NCBI RefSeq assembly: GCF_000381365.1
Contig: NZ_KB905466.1
Span: forward strand, 2,296,769 to 2,360,768
Direction: 5' to 3'
From: Bacteroides salyersiae WAL 10018 = DSM 18765 = JCM 12988
GTDB lineage: Bacteria; Bacteroidota; Bacteroidia; Bacteroidales; Bacteroidaceae
DNA length: 64,000 bases
Shown: piece by piece, positions 18,042-25,815 of the stretch
How positions within the stretch are numbered: the first letter of the stretch is position 1
How the letters are laid out: each line of letters begins with the position of its first letter
The notes under the pieces: generated by a model
The model's input: the letters and a program-made list of their open reading frames with translations, nothing else
What the model was told of the DNA's origin: nothing
Databases searched by the model: none
Position numbers and translations under genes: made by a program

Positions 18042-18353
18042 TTAATAGTTATTCCATCCCGCACATGAACCTGTACACGAGCCTGTACAGGTACCTCGAC
18101 AGGTCCCTATACAACTACCTTGGCAAGTTCTCTCACAAGTTCCCATACAGGTGTTGTTACAGCCATGATAGCAGGCACGGTAACAAGAACCTGTACAATA
18201 ACTTTCACACCCCATAGCGACTTTAGCCGCTTTAGAAGCAACAGGATTGCTAACCAATACCACTGTAGCTATAATCGGCAAGGCTGTTTTCACTGCTTTT
18301 TTGAAGAATTCACGCCTTGAATAAAGTTCTTCATTCTTGATTTTCTTTTTCAT
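18042..18353 (-). CDS. Tat-exported CXXX-repeat precursor peptide, 13 repeats
   Basis: A 103-aa peptide. The leader has the twin-arginine motif SRREFFKKA (residues 12-20), a hydrophobic stretch and an ASKA site for cleavage. The core starts at about residue 49 and holds 13 Cys in strict four-residue register (CESY, CTGS, CYRA, CYHG, CNNT, CMGT, CERT, CQGS, CIGT, CRGT, CTGS, CTGS, CAGW), ending in WNNY. X positions favour Gly, Ser and Thr. It is almost certainly the substrate of the adjacent radical SAM enzyme and is exported folded through TatAC. Its final activity (toxin, metallopeptide, structural) is unknown. Confidence 0.88.
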   Translation of the reverse strand: MKKKIKNEELYSRREFFKKAVKTALPIIATVVLVSNPVASKAAKVAMGCESYCTGSCYRACYHGCNNTCMGTCERTCQGSCIGTCRGTCTGSCTGSCAGWNNY

Positions 18354-18364
18354 ACCTTAAATAT

Positions 18365-18706
18365 TTAAAGCCCTTTCCGGGCAGTAGCCATACACAAACC
18401 CTTACATGTACTTAAACACGCACTTTTACAAGTTCCCGAACATCCAGAAGGATAATAAGACGACTTCCCCCGACATGCAGTGGCACAACTCGCTCCACAC
18501 CCTCCTACACAAGTAGAGCAACTTGAAGAACCGCCACCGGAAGAACCGCCACCACCATACGATTCGTCATCGTCAGGATCGTCACAAGAAGACAAAATAG
18601 AAGGAACGATCATAACAGCCCCTAAAAAAGGAAGTATTCCTTTCACTGCTTTTTTAAAGAATTCACGTCTGGAGTGAAATTCTTCATTCTTTTTTTTCTC
18701 TTTCAT
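18365..18706 (-). CDS. Tat-exported CXXX-repeat precursor, lipobox-like leader
   Basis: A 113-aa paralogue of the next gene with nearly the same leader (NEEFHSRREFFKKAVK). Here the hydrophobic stretch ends in SILSSC followed by Asp-rich DDPDDDE, which looks like a Tat lipoprotein signal with lipidated Cys. A Gly/Ser linker follows. Then there are two repeat blocks: CSTC-VGG-C-GAS-C-ATA-C, and after a 10-residue break C-SGT-C-KSA-C-LST-C-KGL-C. The repeats are fewer and less regular than in the downstream copy. It is probably membrane-anchored, which would give the locus one tethered and one released product. Confidence 0.85.
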   Translation of the reverse strand: MKEKKKNEEFHSRREFFKKAVKGILPFLGAVMIVPSILSSCDDPDDDESYGGGGSSGGGSSSCSTCVGGCGASCATACRGKSSYYPSGCSGTCKSACLSTCKGLCMATARKGL

Positions 18707-18736
18707 AAATAATAGATTGATTATTAATATATAATA

Positions 18737-19147
18737 TTACCAGTCTGGTCGTATCTTATTCTGCGCAGGAATCAAGCGAGCCTCGGAGAAGTACCCTGCA
18801 TCATATAATCCGGAGTGCCGGATAACAGATTTATCCTTGTAAACATATAAGGTGGCACAGCCGGCATAAGGAATACAGGATTTATAAATGTACCAACCGT
18901 TCTGATACTGCTCATATGCATACATACCAACCGATTCCCCATTGATAAGCAAAGAAATCGTTGAATTACCATAAAAGTCTTTGAAAAATCCCAGATTATA
19001 CATACGCCCTTTTAGGTTAAGGCAGAGTGGATGACTGGAGTCAACCTGCCGGAAATCGGAATCAAAAAGTTTACTAAACACATACTCTTCACCATGTGCA
19101 AGTATAAAAGAAAATAAGAATAAAAAGAGGAACAAGAAAAATCGCAT
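18737..19147 (-). CDS. small secreted protein at the head of the CXXX locus
   Basis: A 136-aa protein of no family I recognise. It begins with a signal peptide (MRFFLFLFLFLFSFILAHG), followed by a mature part rich in Tyr, Gly and Asp with three Cys (LCLNLKGR, SCIPYAGCATLYVYKD). I place the start at ATG 19147 because AAGGAacggATG gives a good ribosome site; an upstream ATG at 19177 has none. It ends 30 bases before the lipobox precursor on the same strand, so it is probably first in the operon. A role in binding, protecting against, or displaying the peptides is only a guess. Confidence 0.65.
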   Translation of the reverse strand: MRFFLFLFLFLFSFILAHGEEYVFSKLFDSDFRQVDSSHPLCLNLKGRMYNLGFFKDFYGNSTISLLINGESVGMYAYEQYQNGWYIYKSCIPYAGCATLYVYKDKSVIRHSGLYDAGYFSEARLIPAQNKIRPDW

Positions 19148-19224
19148 CCGTTCCTTTACAGATGTTTGTAATTGCATTGCGTCATGTTCATGTGCCTATA
19201 GCCTCCCCGGATTCGGTATTATAC

Positions 19225-19318
19225 AAAAAAGACGTGGGAGTCTGTACTTTTGCTTATCCAGATTCCAGGCCTTCGCATTGCCTACCTCCAAAGATAAGCA
19301 ACGTACACAGCCCACGTC
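19225..19318 (-). ncRNA. structured element A, candidate small RNA
   Basis: Read on the minus strand it starts GACGTGGG and ends CCCACGTC followed by six T. Further stem pairs are CTGTAC-type and GCTTATC/GATAAGC. The apical part has GGAGGT, an inner stem AGGC/GCCT around a loop containing TGCGAAG, then GGAATC. Element B on the other strand keeps these loop words with different stem bases. It includes a TATCTTTG that could alternatively be the -7 box of the CXXX operon. Confidence 0.5.
19289..19296 (-). promoter_or_regulatory. possible -7 box TATCTTTG for the CXXX operon
   Basis: CAAAGATA on the plus strand, inside element A. It is the only TAnnTTTG match I see upstream of the locus, 142 bases before ATG 19147. 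If used, the transcript would begin within element A. Confidence 0.35.
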
Positions 19319-19354
19319 AAGATAGATATACAGAACACCACGTCGCGCGTAATG

Positions 19355-19371
19355 TTTAGATATAATCTAAA
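19355..19371. promoter_or_regulatory. palindrome between elements A and B
   Basis: TTTAGAT and ATCTAAA arms with a 3-base centre, lying between two divergent structured elements. It could be an operator. Confidence 0.35.
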
Positions 19372-19374
19372 GTG

Positions 19375-19460
19375 GACGTTTCCGTTGCTCTATCTTTTTT
19401 GGAGGTTTCAAATTTGCGAAGTTTGGAATCCAAAAGATAATGCCGTAAACGTCTTTTTTT
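19375..19460 (+). ncRNA. structured element B, candidate small RNA
   Basis: Starts GACGTTT (19375-19381) and ends AAACGTC (19447-19453), followed by seven T, as an intrinsic terminator would. Inner pairs are TATC/GATA and TTTTGGA/TCCAAAA. The apical part GGAGGT..., CAAA/TTTG around a TTTGCGAAG loop, then GGAATC, is shared with element A. The shared loop words with compensated stems suggest a conserved RNA or ssDNA structure rather than chance. Confidence 0.5.
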
Positions 19461-19676
19461 ACATTTTATAAATCTCCTTTACTCTTAAAGTTGAGATTAT
19501 TCCTTGCAAAGGAAGCACTAACAACAAACTCTTTCACAAAATTATTTTCTATTTTTAAAACATGTATCTTAACCCACATTAAATTAATTATTCGGTCATA
19601 TTGCCGCACTTTAATGAATCATATACTTCAAGATAAAGTAATCAAAATATTATAAGCGTACGCAAATACAGTAACA

Positions 19677-20381
19677 TTACCGTTTCATATAATATTTCCG
19701 TTCTTCCTCCGTCAGCTTTTCTATCGAATAGCGAAGCATCGTACGGGGCATTTCACCGGCATGTTTATCAAGAAACTGTAACAGCAGGTTCTGGTCGCGT
19801 TTACCCATCTCACGGAGCATCCAACCTATGGCTTTTTGCATCAGGTCATGTTTATGATGCAACAACAATTCGGAAAGACGAAGAATGTCAATAAAATCAT
19901 CATTTCTGATCAGTGTAATTGTAGAAACTACTGCAATACGCTGCTCCCAAAGAAGTGTGCTGTCAGCCAGACGGTACAAATCCTCACGGGGGTTACCCTT
20001 TAAATATTCTCCTACAATATAAGGAGCAGACAGGTCCACCAAGTCCCAGTTATTAATATGGGCAGTCTGTGTCAGATAGAAATCATAAATCTCTTTTCGT
20101 GCCTTTTCACCGGACTTCTTGAAACGCTCCACCAACATCAGCAATGCACATAAGCGGCATTCATGCCACTCACTCTCTAATAAATCCGCTATCGCCTCAA
20201 ACGGTTCTTCTTTATGACGCTTTGCCACCAGGCGGGTATTGGGAACGACAATCCCGAGAAATTTATCACCCTCACCATACTGCCCTTTTCCTGTTTTGAA
20301 AAAATTGGGCAAATACTCCCTTTTCACCGGGTCGATATACATTTCCAATTCTTTCTGAATCTCTGCTGCCTTTGTTCTCAT
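19677..20381 (-). CDS. DNA alkylation repair protein, AlkD-like
   Basis: A 234-aa all-helical HEAT-repeat protein of the AlkC/AlkD DNA glycosylase family, which removes alkylated purines without base flipping. Family features are PNTRLVAKRHK, the LLESEWHECRLCALLMLVERF repeat, and the segments NNWDLVDLSAPYIVGEYL and AIGWMLREMGKRD, which carry the residues lining the DNA groove. Length is normal for AlkD. It is monocistronic; no partner repair gene is adjacent. Confidence 0.88.
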   Translation of the reverse strand: MRTKAAEIQKELEMYIDPVKREYLPNFFKTGKGQYGEGDKFLGIVVPNTRLVAKRHKEEPFEAIADLLESEWHECRLCALLMLVERFKKSGEKARKEIYDFYLTQTAHINNWDLVDLSAPYIVGEYLKGNPREDLYRLADSTLLWEQRIAVVSTITLIRNDDFIDILRLSELLLHHKHDLMQKAIGWMLREMGKRDQNLLLQFLDKHAGEMPRTMLRYSIEKLTEEERKYYMKR

Positions 20382-20471
20382 ATGATCTTCTATATAAATT
20401 CAAGCGGCTTGCAGTAAAGCAATCCGCACCAAAAATAAACAAAATATGGGGGAATAATGGAAAGTTATATC

Positions 20472-20479
20472 TATTTTTG
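20472..20479 (+). promoter_or_regulatory. -7 box TATTTTTG for the SpmAB-like gene
   Basis: TAnnTTTG match 22 bases before ATG 20502. Confidence 0.6.
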
Positions 20480-20501
20480 CAGATAATACAGTAATCAGAC
20501 T

Positions 20502-21734
20502 ATGGTTTTAAATTACATCTGGATAGCATTCTTCATCGTCGCTTTTATTGTGGCATTAGGAAAGCTCATCTTTACAGGAAACACACAAATATTTACCGAT
20601 ATCATCAATTCCACTTTTGATTCGTCAAAGACCGCCTTTGAAGTCTCACTCGGATTGACCGGTGTTTTGTCTTTGTGGTTAGGCATTATGAAGATCGGAG
20701 AAAACAGCGGCCTTATCAATGCACTGTCCCGATGGCTGAGTCCTGTGTTTTGTCGTCTCTTTCCGGATATTCCGAAAGGACATCCGGTAATGGGATCCAT
20801 ATTCATGAATATGTCTGCCAATATGTTAGGACTCGACAATGCCGCTACTCCGATGGGACTGAAAGCAATGAAAGAACTGCAAGAACTGAATCCCCAAAAA
20901 GACACAGCCAGTAACCCGATGATTATGTTTCTCGTTATCAATACTTCGGGGCTGATACTTATACCTATCTCCATCATGGTATATCGTGCACAGATGGGAG
21001 CGGCACAACCAACCGATATTTTTATCCCTATCCTATTGAGTACGTTCGTCTCGACATTGGTTGGAGTGATTGCCGTCAGTATATCTCAACGTATCAATCT
21101 GATAAACAAGCCTATACTAATATTAATCGGCATCCTGAGTCTCATTTTCGGAGGGTTGATGTATCTCTTCACCACCCTTTCACGCGAAGAAATGGGAACC
21201 TATTCTACGCTGATAGCCAACATCATACTGTTCGGAGTCATCATTCTTTTCATCTTGACGGGAATACGAAAAAAGATCAATGTATACGACTCTTTTGTAG
21301 AAGGGGCGAAAGAGGGTTTCACCACCGCCGTACGCATCATTCCTTATCTGGTCGCTTTTCTGGTAGGTATTGCTGTATTCCGTACTTCCGGGGCAATGGA
21401 TATCCTCGTAGACGGTATTGGCTATGTAGTAGGACTCTGCGGACTGGACACGAGCTTTGTCGGCGCTCTACCCACCGGATTGATGAAATCGCTCAGTGGA
21501 AGCGCTGCCAACGGATTGATGATCGATACGATGAAAGAATTCGGACCGGACTCTTTCGTATCGCGCGTCAGTTGCGTTGTACGCGGTGCTTCGGACACAA
21601 CGTTTTATATTTTAGCAGTGTACTTCGGCAGCGTAGGCATCACTAAAACACGTAACGCAGTTACGTGCGGGCTGATAGCCGACTTCTCAGGAATCATTGC
21701 CGCCATACTAATCAGTTATTTATTCTTCTTTTAA
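20502..21734 (+). CDS. SpmA-SpmB fusion, nucleoside-recognition (Gate) membrane protein
   Basis: A 410-aa multi-pass membrane protein in which sequences like the spore maturation proteins SpmA and SpmB are joined in one chain, each with a Gate domain. The N-terminal half has GIMKIGENSGL...SPVFCRLFPDIPKGHPVMGSIFMNMSANMLGLDNAATPMGLKAM (in two pieces). The C-terminal half has GAKEGFTTAVRIIPYLVAFLVGIAVFRTSGAMD and LPTGLMKSLSGSAANG. The organism does not sporulate, so the role must differ, perhaps transport of a small molecule. A fused form is common in Bacteroidetes. ybeY follows 12 bases later. Confidence 0.88.
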   Translation: MVLNYIWIAFFIVAFIVALGKLIFTGNTQIFTDIINSTFDSSKTAFEVSLGLTGVLSLWLGIMKIGENSGLINALSRWLSPVFCRLFPDIPKGHPVMGSIFMNMSANMLGLDNAATPMGLKAMKELQELNPQKDTASNPMIMFLVINTSGLILIPISIMVYRAQMGAAQPTDIFIPILLSTFVSTLVGVIAVSISQRINLINKPILILIGILSLIFGGLMYLFTTLSREEMGTYSTLIANIILFGVIILFILTGIRKKINVYDSFVEGAKEGFTTAVRIIPYLVAFLVGIAVFRTSGAMDILVDGIGYVVGLCGLDTSFVGALPTGLMKSLSGSAANGLMIDTMKEFGPDSFVSRVSCVVRGASDTTFYILAVYFGSVGITKTRNAVTCGLIADFSGIIAAILISYLFFF

Positions 21735-21746
21735 TACATCAATATC

Positions 21747-22163
21747 ATGGCTGTAACTTATCAGACAGAGGGTGTAAAAATGCCCGATATCAAAAAAAGG
21801 GAAACAACGGAATGGATTAAATCTGTGGCTGCCACATATGGCAAAAAAGTCGGTGAAATCGCGTATATTTTCTGTTCGGACGAAAAAATACTGGAGGTAA
21901 ATCGCCAGTATCTGCAACACGATTACTACACGGATATCATTACTTTCGATTATTGTGAGGGTGATCGTCTTTCCGGCGATCTTTTCATCAGTCTGGACAC
22001 AGTAAAAACCAACTCCGAACAATTCAAGACTACGTATGATGAGGAACTTCACCGAACAATCATCCATGGTATCCTTCACCTGTGCGGCATTAACGATAAA
22101 GGGCCGGGTGAGCGCGAAATTATGGAAGCAGCCGAAAACAGGGCATTGGAAATAAGAAAATAA
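21747..22163 (+). CDS. ybeY: endoribonuclease YbeY, 16S rRNA maturation
   Basis: A 138-aa UPF0054 metalloprotein needed for 16S rRNA 3'-end processing and ribosome quality control. The zinc motif is HGILHLCGINDK near residues 110-121. The two HxxxH histidines are kept, but the third canonical His (in GYDH) is replaced by Asn-Asp-Lys, a variation I associate with Bacteroidetes YbeY. It sits 12 bases after the SpmAB gene and is probably cotranscribed with it. Confidence 0.92.
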   Translation: MAVTYQTEGVKMPDIKKRETTEWIKSVAATYGKKVGEIAYIFCSDEKILEVNRQYLQHDYYTDIITFDYCEGDRLSGDLFISLDTVKTNSEQFKTTYDEELHRTIIHGILHLCGINDKGPGEREIMEAAENRALEIRK

Positions 22164-22826
22164 ACCGACGAATAATCTTGTTAATGGGAAAGGCATATTC
22201 AGTCATAAAAAAGATTTTATCGCTGATCCATAAAAGAGGTATTTATCCCTGTTTCAAGGAGTAAGACATCGCTATAATATATTATATATCAACAATATAC
22301 ATAACAAGATACACTTCTCAATGTACAATAGATATATTATATCTGTTTATCAGTACAGTCCCAAGCCCTCACAACATCCCCATGTTCTGCATCACAACAC
22401 CCGGATGTTTTATATGACAACATCCCCATGTTTTAGATAAGAACATCCGGATGTTGTACGAATGGAAAATAGAGTTCCAACAATGTAAGGATACAGACCA
22501 TTATTTACTAAGAATAAGATGAAATATCTAACATAAATTCAATTAGAATACATCCATCACTTTGCCTAAGTCATAAAGCAACTAAATATATGTTTATGCA
22601 AGGTTCTCCACCATCCAATACCCAATCAAAACCGACATGTATTATCTTTAATAAGGGGTAATTTTGTCCGAAATACAATTATGGTAATTACCAAAACACA
22701 GAGTACAATTCTCACTGGACGAAATCCACTTTATTTGCATAACTCGAATGATAAACCATTCCAGGGTCGACGTAAAATTAAAATTATGTATATTATAAAC
22801 ATTAACCATTTATAAAACTATAAACC
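22164..22826. other. 663-base intergenic region with periodic palindromes
   Basis: There is no convincing coding frame. The notable content is the four-unit palindrome cluster at 22373-22455. The remainder is AT-rich. I see no exact TAnnTTTG box before the phosphodiesterase gene; a near match (TTTATTTG) lies around 22730. Confidence 0.7.
22373..22455. repeat. four near-palindromes with exact 23-base period
   Basis: 14-base units start at 22373 (AACATCCCCATGTT), 22396 (AACACCCGGATGTT), 22419 (AACATCCCCATGTT) and 22442 (AACATCCGGATGTT). Each is 23 bases from the next, and all have AACA(T/C)CC...ATGTT arms. Unit 4 is a perfect palindrome. The 9-base spacers between units differ from each other. 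It resembles an operator or iteron array, or a slippage-expanded intergenic repeat. Confidence 0.8.
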
Positions 22827-23735
22827 ATGAAACATTTATTTTCAACTTGGGCAATCCTATTATTTGCCCTGTTTATCGTAGTTCCCAACAGTTTTGCCAC
22901 CAAAAGGAAAGCGCAACACGTCGTTCTGATCGGTCTGGACGGATGGGGAGCATACAGTGTAGAAAAAGCGGATATTCCCAACATCAAAAACGTGATGGCG
23001 AATGGAGCGTACACGTTGAAAAAACGTTCGGCACTCCCCTCGTCAAGCGCCATTAATTGGGCCTCCATGTTTATGGGAGCCGGTCCCGAACTACACGGCT
23101 ATACCGAATGGGGATCCAAAACGCCGGAACTTCCGTCACGCGAATTGAACCAACACGGTATTTTCCCAACCATCTTCCAACTACTACGTGATGCTTCTCC
23201 GGAAGCGGAAATAGGTTGCTTATACGAATGGAACGGCATCAAATACCTGGTAGACACGCTTGCATTGAGTTATTACCAACAAGCTCCGGATTACAACAAA
23301 CACCCCACTGCCCTGTGCGAAATGGCCGTAAGCTATTTGAAAGAAAAGAAACCCGCCCTTACCCTTGTGGCATTTGATAACCCCGATCACATAGGTCATG
23401 GTGTCGGTCATGACACGCCCGAATACTATGCAAAACTAAAAGAACTGGACGGATATATCGGACAAATCATCCAAGCTACCAAAGATGCAGGAACATTTGA
23501 CCAGACTATTTTCATCATAACAGCCGACCACGGTGGTATCAATAAAGGTCACGGCGGAAAAACAATGAATGAAATGGAAACTCCTTTTATTATTTGCGGA
23601 AAAAACATCAAAAAAGGATTGAATTTCAATGAAAGTATGATGCAATATGATGTGGCATCCACCATCGCCTATGTATTCGGCCTAAAACAGCCACAAGTAT
23701 GGATAGGACGCCCGATGAAACAAGTGTTCAAATAA
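22827..23735 (+). CDS. secreted alkaline-phosphatase-fold phosphodiesterase
   Basis: A 302-aa protein with a signal peptide (MKHLFSTWAILLFALFIVVPNSFA) and the type I phosphodiesterase/nucleotide pyrophosphatase fold. Metal-site segments are visible: LIGLDGWGAYSV (first Asp), LPSSSAINWASMFMG (nucleophile region), FDNPDHIGHGVGHDTPEYY (Asp/His) and ITADHGGINKGHGG (Asp-His plus His). It should act on phosphodiesters or pyrophosphates in the periplasm or outside the cell; the substrate is not evident. It is monocistronic, with a 13-bp hairpin downstream. Confidence 0.87.
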   Translation: MKHLFSTWAILLFALFIVVPNSFATKRKAQHVVLIGLDGWGAYSVEKADIPNIKNVMANGAYTLKKRSALPSSSAINWASMFMGAGPELHGYTEWGSKTPELPSRELNQHGIFPTIFQLLRDASPEAEIGCLYEWNGIKYLVDTLALSYYQQAPDYNKHPTALCEMAVSYLKEKKPALTLVAFDNPDHIGHGVGHDTPEYYAKLKELDGYIGQIIQATKDAGTFDQTIFIITADHGGINKGHGGKTMNEMETPFIICGKNIKKGLNFNESMMQYDVASTIAYVFGLKQPQVWIGRPMKQVFK

Positions 23736-23786
23736 GCGGAAAGGGTGCACCCCTACCATCAAATCGCCCATATTATAACCATGAAT

Positions 23787-23822
23787 GCGCTCCAAAAGTT
23801 TTATATCTGACTTTTGGAGCGC
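23787..23822 (+). terminator. hairpin after the phosphodiesterase gene
   Basis: Perfect 13-base arms (23787-23799 and 23810-23822), partly extendable outward. No U-tract follows, so it may be a weak or factor-assisted terminator. Confidence 0.6.
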
Positions 23823-23896
23823 ACTCATATGCCCCACAGCCCATCTTCTTAAGTGCTTATAACTCTCTTTTTCATTATAAAAACGGAACTTTTTCG

Positions 23897-23904
23897 TAAC
23901 TTTG
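23897..23904 (+). promoter_or_regulatory. -7 box TAACTTTG for mnmG
   Basis: TAnnTTTG match 30 bases before ATG 23934. It lies downstream of an in-frame ATG at 23853 and so rules that start out. Confidence 0.7.
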
Positions 23905-23933
23905 CACCGTTTGAAAAAGAAGTATTAAAACGA

Positions 23934-25808
23934 ATGGACTTTAAGTACGACGTAATAGTAATCGGTGCCGGCCATGCCGGTTGTGAAGCAGCAGCAGCCT
24001 CAGCAAATTTAGGCTCAAAAACCTGTCTCATCACGATGGATATGAATAAAATCGGCCAGATGAGTTGCAATCCGGCAATAGGCGGTATCGCCAAAGGACA
24101 AATTGTACGTGAAATAGATGCGCTGGGTGGGCAAATGGGACTGATAACGGACCAAACAGCCATTCAATTCCGTATCTTGAACCGCTCGAAAGGGCCGGCA
24201 ATGTGGAGTCCGCGCGCGCAATGCGACCGCAATAAATTCATCTGGGCTTGGAGAGAAGCATTAGAAAACACACCCAATCTTCACATCTGGCAAGATACAG
24301 TAAAAGAATTGCTCGTTGAAAACGGAGAAGTTGTGGGATTAGAAACAATGTGGGGAGTTACTTTTCATGCAAAATGTGTAATACTTACCGCAGGTACATT
24401 CCTCAACGGACTGATGCACGTTGGGAAAAACATGCTCCCGGGCGGACGTATGGCAGAACCGGCATCTTACCAGTTGACCGAATCCATCGCACGGCATGGT
24501 ATCAGCTATGGTCGGATGAAGACAGGTACCCCTGTGCGTATAGACGGACGAAGCGTGCATTATGAATTAATGGATACGCAAGACGGAGAAGCCGATTTCC
24601 ATAAATTCTCTTTCATGGATACTCACGTGCGTCATCTCAAACAGCTACAATGCTGGACATGTTTCACCAATCCTGAGTCACATCGTATTTTGCGTGAAGG
24701 ATTGTCCGAATCTCCCCTTTTCAACGGACAAATTCAAAGTATAGGGCCACGTTACTGCCCAAGTATAGAAACTAAAATCGTCACCTTTCCCGATAAAGAG
24801 CAACACCAATTGTTTTTGGAGCCCGAAGGGGAAACCACACAAGAATTATACTTGAACGGATTTTCTTCTTCACTCCCTATGAGCATACAAATTGAAGCGT
24901 TGAAGAAGATTCCAGCTTTTAAAGACTTGGTTATTTATCGTCCCGGATATGCGATTGAGTATGATTTCTTTGATCCGACCCAACTAAAACATTCGTTGGA
25001 ATCGAAGAAAATCAAAAACTTATTCTTTGCCGGACAAGTAAACGGAACTACCGGATATGAAGAAGCCGGCGGCCAAGGAATCATTGCCGGTATCAATGCA
25101 CATATCAATTGTCATGGAGGTGAACCGTTTACACTGGCGCGTGACGAAGCATATATCGGAGTACTCATCGATGATCTTGTAACCAAAGGAGTAGACGAAC
25201 CTTACCGGATGTTTACTTCCCGTGCTGAATATCGCATTCTATTACGAATGGACGACGCAGACATGCGCTTGACAGAAAAAGCATGGAAATTGGGTTTAGT
25301 AAAAGATGATAGATATACATTGCTAAAAAAGAAGCGAGAAGCGATAGAACGCATTGTCTCTTTCGCGCGCAACTATTCGATAAAAGCGGCACTTATCAAC
25401 GATTCACTCGAAAAACTGGGTACTACTCCTCTACGTCAGGGATGTAAATTGATAGACCTAATAAACCGTCCTCAAATCACAGTAGAAAATATAGCCGAAC
25501 ATGTGCCGGCATTCAAACGGGTACTCGACGAAATCACAGAACGCAAAGAAGAAATTATCGAGGCTGCAGAAATACTGATTAAATACGAAGGGTACATCGG
25601 CCGCGAACGAATTATCGCAGACAAGCTTGCCCGGTTGGAGAGTATCAAAATCAAAGGAAAATTTGATTATAATTCCATTCAATCCCTATCCACCGAAGCA
25701 AGACAAAAGTTAGTCAAGATAGATCCGGAGACTATAGCACAAGCGAGCCGAATTCCGGGGGTATCACCAAGCGACATCAACGTGCTGTTGGTACTTTCAG
25801 GAAGATAA
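23934..25808 (+). CDS. mnmG: tRNA uridine-5-carboxymethylaminomethyl enzyme MnmG (GidA)
   Basis: A 624-aa FAD enzyme that, with MnmE, modifies U34 of tRNAs reading NNA/NNG codons. The FAD-binding motif VIGAGHAGCEAA is at the N-terminus. Family motifs PRAQCDRNKFIW, TGTFLNG, GRMKTGTPVRID, GYAIEYDF and FTSRAEYRILLR follow. Start ATG 23934 gives the usual N-terminus and fits the -7 box. Downstream are a parS-like site and apt. MnmD, acting on the same wobble modification, is at 47014-47751. Confidence 0.97.
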   Translation: MDFKYDVIVIGAGHAGCEAAAASANLGSKTCLITMDMNKIGQMSCNPAIGGIAKGQIVREIDALGGQMGLITDQTAIQFRILNRSKGPAMWSPRAQCDRNKFIWAWREALENTPNLHIWQDTVKELLVENGEVVGLETMWGVTFHAKCVILTAGTFLNGLMHVGKNMLPGGRMAEPASYQLTESIARHGISYGRMKTGTPVRIDGRSVHYELMDTQDGEADFHKFSFMDTHVRHLKQLQCWTCFTNPESHRILREGLSESPLFNGQIQSIGPRYCPSIETKIVTFPDKEQHQLFLEPEGETTQELYLNGFSSSLPMSIQIEALKKIPAFKDLVIYRPGYAIEYDFFDPTQLKHSLESKKIKNLFFAGQVNGTTGYEEAGGQGIIAGINAHINCHGGEPFTLARDEAYIGVLIDDLVTKGVDEPYRMFTSRAEYRILLRMDDADMRLTEKAWKLGLVKDDRYTLLKKKREAIERIVSFARNYSIKAALINDSLEKLGTTPLRQGCKLIDLINRPQITVENIAEHVPAFKRVLDEITERKEEIIEAAEILIKYEGYIGRERIIADKLARLESIKIKGKFDYNSIQSLSTEARQKLVKIDPETIAQASRIPGVSPSDINVLLVLSGR

Positions 25809-25815
25809 GAGCGTG

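Larger units (their letters stand above)
19178..19676. other. 499-base intergenic region with two homologous hairpin elements
   Basis: No coding frame is convincing here. It holds element A (19231-19318, minus), a 7-bp-arm palindrome TTTAGAT-ata-ATCTAAA (19355-19371) and element B (19375-19453, plus). An AT-rich stretch follows to the end of the AlkD-like gene; in it I see only small inverted repeats (AATCTC/GAGATT near 19471-19498, TTCCTT/AAGGAA near 19500-19515). Confidence 0.7.

Noticed and set aside
22373..22455. CRISPR array
   Set aside because: Units are only 14 bases and vary, spacers are 9 bases, and there are no cas genes.
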